Shown one piece after another: positions 1-5,502 of a stretch of 11,929 nucleotides of DNA. The stretch comes from JAJFTV01 sp964532655 (GTDB lineage Bacteria; Chloroflexota; Anaerolineae; Anaerolineales; Anaerolineaceae), in the NCBI GenBank assembly GCA_964532655.1, contig CAZHMZ010000126.1:1-11929 (forward strand), given 5' to 3'. Numbering within the stretch: the stretch's first letter is position 1; each line of letters starts with the position of its first letter. The notes beneath the pieces were generated by a model. That model was not told where the DNA came from and searched no databases. It saw only the letters and a program-made list of their open reading frames with translations. The position numbers and the translations under genes were made by a program.

Positions 1-519
1 ATGCACGGCGGACAGGTGCAGGGGATGATCAGTGTGTGCGGTTTCCTGCCTCAGGAACAGCTTGGGTTTGTGGTCCTCACCAACATCAACCTGAGCATGA
101 TCCAGATCAATCTGGCTTTCACCATCCTGGATGCCCTGTTGGGCGGCGGAACCCGCGATTGGACCGGAGACTGTTTCAAGCTGGTGAAGGCGCTGCGCAG
201 ACAGGAAGAAGAACAGGCCCGGCAGCTTGAGGCGGCGCGGAAACGCGAGTCTCAACCCTCACTGGATCTGGCGCTGTTCACCGGTCTGTATGACCATGAA
301 TATTTCGGTGAACACAAAGTGATACTCGAAAACGGCCGGCTGATGCTCTGGTTTGCCCCCCAGAATATCGGCGATCTGGAACACTGGCAGGAGGATACCT
401 TTGTGATCCACTGGCGAAACGACCCCTTTGATGGTGATTTTCTCACTTTCAACTCGACCAATGGACGCGTGGATGGATTCACCATTCACAAAGAAGGTTT
501 CTTCAAACGCATATCGTAA
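1..519 (+). CDS. Serine beta-lactamase-like hydrolase with C-terminal DUF3471-type domain (5' end missing)
   Basis: This is the last 172 codons of a gene that begins before the window; the ATG at base 1 is an internal methionine. The fragment opens with HGGQVQGM, which resembles the late active-site region of class C beta-lactamase/penicillin-binding-protein-like serine hydrolases (the third motif, a His-Gly-Gly in place of Lys-Thr-Gly). The usual strand LGFVVLTN (about residues 21-28) follows. Residues about 55-85 are a charged helical linker rich in Glu, Gln and Arg. Residues about 88-170 (GLYDHEYFG, then LENGRLML, ending in VDGFTI) look like the small beta-rich DUF3471 domain often attached to these enzymes. 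The catalytic SxxK and YxN motifs would lie upstream and cannot be checked. Such proteins are typically exported esterases, peptidases or amidases; the substrate cannot be told. A strong terminator directly follows, so it is transcriptionally separate from the nuo operon. Confidence 0.8.
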   Translation: MHGGQVQGMISVCGFLPQEQLGFVVLTNINLSMIQINLAFTILDALLGGGTRDWTGDCFKLVKALRRQEEEQARQLEAARKRESQPSLDLALFTGLYDHEYFGEHKVILENGRLMLWFAPQNIGDLEHWQEDTFVIHWRNDPFDGDFLTFNSTNGRVDGFTIHKEGFFKRIS

Positions 520-530
520 CAGTCGTTGAG

Positions 531-560
531 AAAATGCAGGCCTTTCAGGCCTGCATTTTT
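531..560 (+). terminator. Rho-independent terminator after the hydrolase gene
   Basis: A perfect 13-bp inverted repeat (531-543 with 547-559) built on the core ATGCAGGCC/GGCCTGCAT, with a 3-base loop, ends in five T residues. It lies 11 bases after the TAA at 517-519. Because the stem begins with four A residues, it would also work on the opposite strand, but no convergent gene is visible. It insulates the nuo operon from upstream read-through. Confidence 0.9.
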
Positions 561-683
561 CATCGTTGTTTGAGGACGTTGAAGTCGCGGTCAATTTCAC
601 GGTTTTCTTCTACAGCATATTAGCTGACTCCTGCAGGAACAAGCATATTTCACCTAATTCTCACGAAAAAGCCCTCAATAGGA

Positions 684-711
684 TTGTGGAATTCAGGGAT
701 TACGATATAAT
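684..711 (+). promoter_or_regulatory. Candidate sigma-70-type promoter for the nuo operon
   Basis: A perfect TATAAT (706-711) is preceded at a 16-base spacing by TTGTGG (684-689), which keeps only the TTG half of the -35 consensus. There is no extended -10 TG. Transcription from it would start near 718 and give a leader of about 170 bases before nuoA. It is the best match I found in this intergenic region, but a perfect -10 can occur by chance in AT-rich DNA. Confidence 0.4.
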
Positions 712-782
712 TGGTTAACGATTAAGTAAAGCAACTGGTAAGTTAGAAATTTATTCAAACCGGTCTGGCAGGTTTTTTACAT

Positions 783-798
783 TGCCTTGCAAAAGGCA
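783..798 (+). other. Small leader hairpin with GCAA tetraloop
   Basis: TGCCTT (783-788) pairs perfectly with AAGGCA (793-798) around a GCAA loop, which is a stable GNRA-type tetraloop in RNA. It sits in the predicted nuo leader transcript, about 25 bases before the Shine-Dalgarno of the small leader ORF. No U-tract follows, so it is not a terminator. A role in mRNA stability or leader folding is possible but unproven. Confidence 0.4.
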
Positions 799-808
799 GA
801 CGGGGTCA

Positions 809-822
809 TTGACTCCGATCAA
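809..822. promoter_or_regulatory. FNR/CRP-family-like palindrome
   Basis: TTGAC-TCCG-ATCAA matches the FNR-type consensus TTGAT-N4-ATCAA at nine of ten defined positions. Control of complex I by an oxygen- or redox-sensing FNR/CRP-family protein would make biological sense. The site lies about 90 bases downstream of the start predicted from the 684-711 promoter and just before the leader-ORF ribosome site. It would therefore act as a road-block repressor site there, unless a closer promoter exists. A short palindrome like this can arise by chance. Confidence 0.3.
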
Positions 823-837
823 CGTAAGGGGGACTGC

Positions 838-897
838 ATGAAGGTTTGTCAGGGATTTAACACAATTCAATGTGGCTGTAGAGGCTTGATATGTTAA
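838..897 (+). CDS. Putative 19-residue cysteine-rich leader peptide
   Basis: ATG at 838 is preceded by AAGGGGG (826-832) at a 5-base spacing, one of the strongest ribosome-binding sites in the window. The frame runs 19 codons to TAA at 895-897 and reads MKVCQGFNTIQCGCRGLIC, with four cysteines at positions 4, 12, 14 and 19. Its stop lies 4 bases past the first base of the nuoA ATG (891), so the frames overlap by 7 bases and ribosomes finishing the peptide could restart on nuoA. I do not recognise a homologue. It could be a translational-coupling leader for the operon, a cysteine-sensing attenuator-like leader (inference), or a chance frame. The strong ribosome site and the overlap favour the first. 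Confidence 0.35.
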   Translation: MKVCQGFNTIQCGCRGLIC

Positions 898-1280
898 GTG
901 CTGACACGATCAGCCAGCTCTGGCCTGTTGCGGTCTATTTCCTCGCAGTCATCATATTGATCCTGGGTATGCTGGGCATCTCTTACGTATTGGGGGAACG
1001 TCACCGCGGACACGCGACCGATGAGCCCTATGAATCCGGCCTGCCTGTCACCGGATCGGCCCGCCAGCGCATTACCGCCAGGTTTTATATGGTGGCTGTG
1101 TTCTTTGTTCTGTTTGATCTGGAATCGATTTTCATCATCGCCTGGGCAGTCTCCATGCGAGAGTTAGGCTGGGCGGGTTACCTGGAAATTTTGATCTTTA
1201 TCGGCGTCCTGATGGCCGCATTGGTCTACATCTGGCGCCTGGGAGTTTTGGACTGGGGGTCAAGGGGAAGAAAAAAATGA
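891..1280 (+). CDS. nuoA: NADH-quinone oxidoreductase subunit A
   Basis: Small membrane subunit of complex I (129 residues) at the junction between the peripheral arm and the membrane arm, next to NuoH and the quinone-access region. Three membrane segments are visible at about residues 11-34, 66-88 and 94-115. The long loop carries the family signature YESGLPVTGSARQR (47-60), which helps shape the quinone cavity. The acidic pair in FDLES (Asp76, Glu78) matches conserved charged residues of the family. The C-terminal WRLGVLDW is also typical. The start at 891 is set by an in-frame TAG at 879 and by AGAGG at 880-884. It overlaps the end of the short leader ORF. First clear gene of the operon; the sequence style is close to the E. 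coli type. Confidence 0.96.
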   Translation: MLSADTISQLWPVAVYFLAVIILILGMLGISYVLGERHRGHATDEPYESGLPVTGSARQRITARFYMVAVFFVLFDLESIFIIAWAVSMRELGWAGYLEILIFIGVLMAALVYIWRLGVLDWGSRGRKK

Positions 1281-1281
1281 C

Positions 1282-1310
1282 CACCTCTTCACATCAACGT
1301 TAATGAGGTG
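1282..1310 (+). promoter_or_regulatory. Hairpin that can hide the nuoB ribosome-binding site
   Basis: CACCTC (1282-1287), starting 2 bases after the nuoA stop, is the exact reverse complement of GAGGTG (1305-1310), which is the nuoB Shine-Dalgarno 4 bases before its ATG. In RNA the 6-bp stem with a 17-base loop would mask the ribosome site. A ribosome terminating on nuoA would cover the 5' arm and open it. This would tie nuoB translation to nuoA translation (inference). Confidence 0.4.
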
Positions 1311-1314
1311 AATT

Positions 1315-1953
1315 ATGCAATGGGGGTTGAGTAAACCAAACGAAGAAGAGCATTCAGATAAGGACCAGCAATCCTTCGGTCAGGTTATCAACAAGGTGCT
1401 GGTATTGAGCCGTCTACAGGACCTGCTGGCCTGGGGCCGCAAGAACTCACTCTGGCCATTTAACTTTGGTCTTTCCTGCTGTTATGTGGAGATGGCTACC
1501 AGCATCACCAGCCGGTATGACATCGCCCGCTTTGGTGCAGAGGTGATCCGGGGAACGCCGCGCGAGGCGGATCTGATGATCATCGCCGGCACCCCTTTCA
1601 TCAAGATGGCCCCCATCATCAAACGTCTCTACGATCAGATGATGGAGCCTCGCTGGGTTATCTCGATGGGATCCTGTGCCAATTCTGGCGGTATGTACGA
1701 TATTTACAGCGTCGTACAGGGCGTGGATAAGATCATGCCGGTGGATGTATACGTGCCGGGTTGTCCTCCCCGACCGGATGCCTTCCTGCAAGGCCTGGTC
1801 CTGCTCCAGGATGCGATCGGCAAAGAGAAACGGCCGCTGAACTGGGTGGTCGGCCCCCAGGGGGTGATCAAGCCCGATGCAGTTTCCCAGCGTGACCTCA
1901 AACGCCCCGATCGCCAGCGCCAGACTACATTCCGTACCCCTGATCAGGTGTGA
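1315..1953 (+). CDS. nuoB: NADH-quinone oxidoreductase subunit B (cluster N2)
   Basis: Peripheral-arm subunit (212 residues; E. coli NuoB is about 220) that holds the terminal [4Fe-4S] cluster N2, from which electrons pass to the quinone. All four N2 ligands are present: the tandem Cys55-Cys56 in FGLSCCYVEM, Cys121 in GSCANSGGMYD and Cys150 in PGCPPRP. The quinone-facing and NuoCD-facing surfaces of the family are intact (WPFNFG, YSVVQGVDKIMPVDVY). The C-terminal tail, ending in FRTPDQV, resembles the E. coli type (LRTPDEI) rather than the short generic NuoB. The first 20 residues are polar and variable. ATG at 1315 follows GAGGTG. The gene stops at TGA 1951-1953, 2 bases before the nuoCD ATG, so the two are probably translationally coupled. 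Confidence 0.97.
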   Translation: MQWGLSKPNEEEHSDKDQQSFGQVINKVLVLSRLQDLLAWGRKNSLWPFNFGLSCCYVEMATSITSRYDIARFGAEVIRGTPREADLMIIAGTPFIKMAPIIKRLYDQMMEPRWVISMGSCANSGGMYDIYSVVQGVDKIMPVDVYVPGCPPRPDAFLQGLVLLQDAIGKEKRPLNWVVGPQGVIKPDAVSQRDLKRPDRQRQTTFRTPDQV

Positions 1954-1955
1954 GT

Positions 1956-3695
1956 ATGCCAGACATTTTTGAAGCGTTGAAAGAAAAATTTGGAGATTCA
2001 ATCCTTGTTTCTCAAGTGACCAGGGATGATTTTCCGACCATCTGGATCTCTTCACAGCAAAATGTGGAAATCCTGCGCTATCTGAAAAACGAGATCAGTC
2101 AGCCCTACTCCATGCTGTACGATCTGAGCGCCATCGACGAACGCAACCGCAGCAACCGTGCCGGTCAGCCGCAGGCGGACTTTACCGTAGTCTATCATCT
2201 GCTCTCCTACGAGCGAAATCAGGACGTCAGAATCAAGGTTCCGCTGGTGGGTGAATATCCCTCCCTGCAGTCGGTGACCTCCGTGTTCCCCTCCGCAAAC
2301 TGGTATGAGCGTGAAGTGTGGGATATGTTTGGCATCACCGTGGAAGGCCATCCACATCTTAGCCGTATCCTGATGCCCAACACCTGGCAGGGTCACCCGC
2401 TGCGGAAAGAGCACCCGGCCCGCGGCACAGAGATGGGTCCTTACCAGTTGCCCATGGATAAGCAAAAGGAAGAGGAAGCTGCCCTGCAGTTCCACCCTGA
2501 AGAGTGGGGTTTGAAACGCCATAACGACCAGAGCGACTTCATGTTTCTCAATATCGGTTCGCAGCATCCCGGAACTCATGGGGTTTTTCGCATCATCCTC
2601 CAGTTGGACGGCGAGTTTATCGTGGATGCGATACCGGAGATCGGTTTCCACCATCGCGGTGCGGAAAAAATGGGTGAACGCCAGACCTGGCACACCTTCA
2701 TCCCCTACACCGACCGGGTGGATTATCTGGGCGGGGTGATGAACAACTTCCCGTATGTCATGGCAGTGGAAAAGCTGGCCGGCATCGAAGTGCCTGACCG
2801 GGTAAAGGTCATCCGGATTATGATGGCTGAGTTTTTCCGCCTCTCAAACCATTTGGTTTGGTACGGCACGTTTGCCCAGGATGTGGGGCAGCTTTCTCCC
2901 GTATTTTTCACCTTTTCAGACCGGGAACGCATCTTCGATATCGTTTCCGCCTTCACCGGCGGGCGTATGCACCCCGCCTGGTTCCGGATTGGTGGTGTGG
3001 CCCAGGATCTGCCCAAAGGCTGGGACGTCATGGTATCAGACTTCCTGAATTATATGCCGAAGCGGTTGGATGAATACGATCACATGGTCATGCAGAATCG
3101 TATTTTCCAGGGCCGCACAAAGGGTGTGGGAAGTTACACCCTTCAGGAAGCCATCGAATGGGGAATCACGGGGCCGGGTCTGCGGGCCTGCGGGTTTGAC
3201 TGGGATTTTCGCAAGAAGCGCCCCTACTCCGGTTATGACCAGTTCGAGTTCGACATTCCTACCGGCACCCACGGCGATTGTTATGACCGCGGCGTGGTCC
3301 GTGTAGAGGAAATGCGTCAGAGTCTGCGGATCATCAATCAATGCCTGCGAAATATGCCGGCCGGTTCTTACAAATCGGAGCATCCGTTAACCACGCCCCC
3401 GCTGAAAGAGCGCACCTTGTACGATATCGAAACGCTGATTGATCATTTCCTGAATGTAAGCTGGGGACCGGTCATACCGGCTGGTGAGGCTTTTGTGGGG
3501 ATTGAAGCCACCAAAGGCAACAACGGTTATTACCTGATCAGCGACGGCGGGACAGAGTCGTATCGCACCCGTATCCGCACCCCATCTTTTGCGCACCTGC
3601 AAATATTGCCCCAGATCACCCCCGGAATGATGGTCCCCGATCTGATTGCCACGCTGGGGAGTATCGATTTTGTCATGTCTGACGTGGATCGGTAA
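1956..3695 (+). CDS. nuoCD: NADH-quinone oxidoreductase fused subunit C/D
   Basis: Fusion of the 30-kDa (NuoC) and 49-kDa (NuoD) peripheral subunits, 579 residues. The C part covers about residues 1-150, with the signature WYEREVWDMFGI (116-127) and the end motif HPLRKEHP (about 147-154). A polar linker (about 155-190) follows. The D part begins with NIGSQHPGTHGV (199-210), whose His204 and His208 line the quinone pocket, followed by YTDRVDY (251-257), carrying the quinone-site tyrosine, and FRIGGVAQDLP (343-353). It ends in the family's acidic DVDR tail. Together with NuoB and NuoH it forms the quinone chamber. I chose ATG 1956, since AGGTG (1946-1950) is well spaced for it; a GTG at 1950 overlapping the nuoB stop would add two residues. 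Such fusions are typical of the E. coli clade; many phyla have separate genes. Confidence 0.96.
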   Translation: MPDIFEALKEKFGDSILVSQVTRDDFPTIWISSQQNVEILRYLKNEISQPYSMLYDLSAIDERNRSNRAGQPQADFTVVYHLLSYERNQDVRIKVPLVGEYPSLQSVTSVFPSANWYEREVWDMFGITVEGHPHLSRILMPNTWQGHPLRKEHPARGTEMGPYQLPMDKQKEEEAALQFHPEEWGLKRHNDQSDFMFLNIGSQHPGTHGVFRIILQLDGEFIVDAIPEIGFHHRGAEKMGERQTWHTFIPYTDRVDYLGGVMNNFPYVMAVEKLAGIEVPDRVKVIRIMMAEFFRLSNHLVWYGTFAQDVGQLSPVFFTFSDRERIFDIVSAFTGGRMHPAWFRIGGVAQDLPKGWDVMVSDFLNYMPKRLDEYDHMVMQNRIFQGRTKGVGSYTLQEAIEWGITGPGLRACGFDWDFRKKRPYSGYDQFEFDIPTGTHGDCYDRGVVRVEEMRQSLRIINQCLRNMPAGSYKSEHPLTTPPLKERTLYDIETLIDHFLNVSWGPVIPAGEAFVGIEATKGNNGYYLISDGGTESYRTRIRTPSFAHLQILPQITPGMMVPDLIATLGSIDFVMSDVDR

Positions 3696-3747
3696 GCAGA
3701 AGTGAGTAACGAGAAACAGTAATCAAACTTGATGCCAGGACTTATTT

Positions 3748-4215
3748 ATGCTGACAGAAGCAGAACGAAAAGAAATCGAAGAAGAGATCACCCATTATCC
3801 GGATAAGCGCGCCGCCTGTGTGGATGCGCTCAAGATCGTCCAGAAGTACCATGGCTGGGTCTCCGATGAAAGCCTGAAAGATGTGGCTGACTTTCTGGAA
3901 ATGTCGCCCGATGAACTGGATGGTGTTGCTACCTTTTACAATTTGATCTTCCGGCGGCCGGTTGGCAAACACGTGATCCTGTTGTGCGACAGCGTTTCAT
4001 GCTGGATTATGGGATATCCCAATATTCGTCAGAAGTTGAACGAAGAACTGGGGATCAATTTTGGTGAAACGACCCCCGATGGACAGTTCACATTGCTTCC
4101 AATCGTGTGCCTGGGAGATTGCGACCATTCTCCCGCCATGATGATTGACAGTGATCACTATCACGATTTGAAAACCGACGGGATCCTGCAAATCCTTGAG
4201 AAATACAGGACATAA
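3748..4215 (+). CDS. nuoE: NADH-quinone oxidoreductase subunit E (24-kDa, cluster N1a)
   Basis: Thioredoxin-fold subunit of the NADH-oxidising module, 155 residues, near the usual 160-170. An N-terminal helical domain (about 1-65, including GVATFYN at 59-65) is followed by the thioredoxin-like [2Fe-2S] domain. All four N1a ligands are present: Cys80 and Cys85 (CDSVSC), then Cys121 and Cys125 (CLGDC). N1a sits near the flavin of NuoF off the main electron path and is thought to store an electron briefly. The ATG has CAGGA (3736-3740) at a 7-base spacing. The 52-base gap after nuoCD is the largest inside the operon and shows no convincing promoter or terminator. The gene ends 3 bases before nuoF. 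Confidence 0.96.
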   Translation: MLTEAERKEIEEEITHYPDKRAACVDALKIVQKYHGWVSDESLKDVADFLEMSPDELDGVATFYNLIFRRPVGKHVILLCDSVSCWIMGYPNIRQKLNEELGINFGETTPDGQFTLLPIVCLGDCDHSPAMMIDSDHYHDLKTDGILQILEKYRT

Positions 4216-4218
4216 ACC

Positions 4219-5499
4219 ATGGCAGAAAGACCGCTCACGCAAAATATCCGGCCGGGCGAGCCGGCTCCCGATATCAGTACTGCTGAACGCGACGGTAGAT
4301 ACCAGGCTCTGCGCAAGGCATTGAAAGAAATAACGCCCGCACAGGTGGTGGAAGTGGTGAAAAATTCTTCCCTGCGCGGCCGCGGCGGAGCAGGGTTCCC
4401 CACCGGAATGAAGTGGAGTTTTGTGCCGATGGGGCCGGATGCTCCGCAACCGAAATATCTGGTGGTCAACGGCGATGAGATGGAACCGGGAACCTTCAAA
4501 GACCGTCTGCTGCTGGAGGGAGACCCTCATCAGGTGATTGAGGGAGCCATCATCAGCGCTTATGCCATCGGGGCCGAGGTGGGGTACATTTTCCTGCGCT
4601 GGGAGTACCGCAAAGCCGCGGAAACCTTGAAAAAGGCGATGGCCGAAGCTTATCAGGCGGGTTATCTGGGGAGCAACATCCTCGGTTCCGGTGTCAATTT
4701 CAATCTGTATCTACATGTAAGCGCCGGGCGCTATATCAGCGGTGAAGAAACAGCCTTAATGAACAACCTGGAAGGCCGTCGGGCCATCCCGCGGAACAAA
4801 CCGCCCTTCCCTCCGGTCAGCGGGCTGTGGGGCAAGCCCACCATCGTCGACAATGTCGAAACAATCTGCTGTGTCCCTCACATCATTTTAAAAGGCGCAG
4901 ATTGGTTCAAGAGCCTGAGTCTCTCACCCGATGGCGGAACCAAACTGTACGGGGCCAGCGGTAAGGTCAAACGCCCCGGCCTGTGGGAGCTTCCCCTGGG
5001 CACGCCGCTTGGTGAGGTGATCAATGAACACGCCGGCGGGATGCTGCCGGGCGTGAAATTTCGCGGTGTCCTGCCGGGGGGCGCCTCGACCGACTTTTTG
5101 GTGGAATCGCACATGGATGTGAAGCTGGATTACGCCAGCACAGAAGCTGCCGGCAGCCGCCTGGGCACCGGTACCCTGATCGTTCTGGATGATCAGACCT
5201 GCCCGGTCGGCATGCTGCTGAGCCTGGAAAACTTCTTTGCCCGCGAATCGTGCGGCTGGTGTACCCCCTGCCGCGAAGGCATCCCATGGATCGCACGCAC
5301 CCTTCAGGCGATCGAAGATGGACAGGGGAAGTCCGAAGATCTGGATCTGCTCGATTTTAATGTCAGCATGCTCCGTCCGATGGGACGTACATTCTGCGCA
5401 TTTGCACCCGGTGCAATGGAACCCCTGCAAAGCGCCCTGAAGTATTTCCGTGCTGATTTCGAACAGCACATTCGTGAACATCGCTGTGCGTGGAGGTAA
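4219..5499 (+). CDS. nuoF: NADH-quinone oxidoreductase subunit F (NADH- and FMN-binding)
   Basis: This 426-residue subunit oxidises NADH: FMN takes a hydride and passes electrons one at a time to cluster N3. The glycine-rich FMN/NADH site LRGRGGAGFPTG lies at residues 52-63, and the acidic GDEMEPGT loop at 85-92 helps bind the flavin and nucleotide. YISGEETALMN precedes the central SLBB-like region. The N3 ligands are Cys345, Cys348 and Cys351 (ESCGWCTPCREG), with Cys393 in TFC. The C-terminus (FAPGAMEPLQSALKYFR) is close to that of E. coli NuoF, a further sign of the E. coli clade. One small deviation is Val83-Asn84-Gly85, where the family usually has Cys-Asn-Ala. The ATG has AGGA at an 8-base spacing. 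Its last codons (TGG AGG) form the ribosome-binding site of nuoG. Confidence 0.97.
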   Translation: MAERPLTQNIRPGEPAPDISTAERDGRYQALRKALKEITPAQVVEVVKNSSLRGRGGAGFPTGMKWSFVPMGPDAPQPKYLVVNGDEMEPGTFKDRLLLEGDPHQVIEGAIISAYAIGAEVGYIFLRWEYRKAAETLKKAMAEAYQAGYLGSNILGSGVNFNLYLHVSAGRYISGEETALMNNLEGRRAIPRNKPPFPPVSGLWGKPTIVDNVETICCVPHIILKGADWFKSLSLSPDGGTKLYGASGKVKRPGLWELPLGTPLGEVINEHAGGMLPGVKFRGVLPGGASTDFLVESHMDVKLDYASTEAAGSRLGTGTLIVLDDQTCPVGMLLSLENFFARESCGWCTPCREGIPWIARTLQAIEDGQGKSEDLDLLDFNVSMLRPMGRTFCAFAPGAMEPLQSALKYFRADFEQHIREHRCAWR

Positions 5500-5502
5500 T
5501 GG

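Larger units (their letters stand above)
561..837. other. Intergenic leader region upstream of nuoA
   Basis: This is the non-coding stretch between the hydrolase terminator and the nuo operon. It is visibly more AT-rich than the genes on either side. I see no convincing long reading frame on either strand, no tRNA and no insertion-sequence ends. It holds the candidate promoter, hairpin and FNR-like palindrome that are listed separately. Confidence 0.6.

Noticed and set aside
259..600. 113-codon minus-strand frame across the end of the hydrolase gene
   Set aside because: It runs through the terminator hairpin and opposite a recognisable hydrolase domain, with no ribosome site or known motif seen.
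754..779. AAACC...GGTTTTTT as a second terminator before nuoA
   Set aside because: The stem is only 5 bp around a 9-base loop, too weak to call despite the T run.
1950..1955. GTG start for nuoCD overlapping the nuoB stop
   Set aside because: It has a poor ribosome site, while ATG 1956 has AGGTG at 5 bases. The difference is only two residues, so this remains a weak alternative.
3696..3747. Internal promoter or small gene between nuoCD and nuoE
   Set aside because: Only a six-codon GTG frame and no convincing -35/-10 pair are present; it appears to be a plain intergenic spacer.
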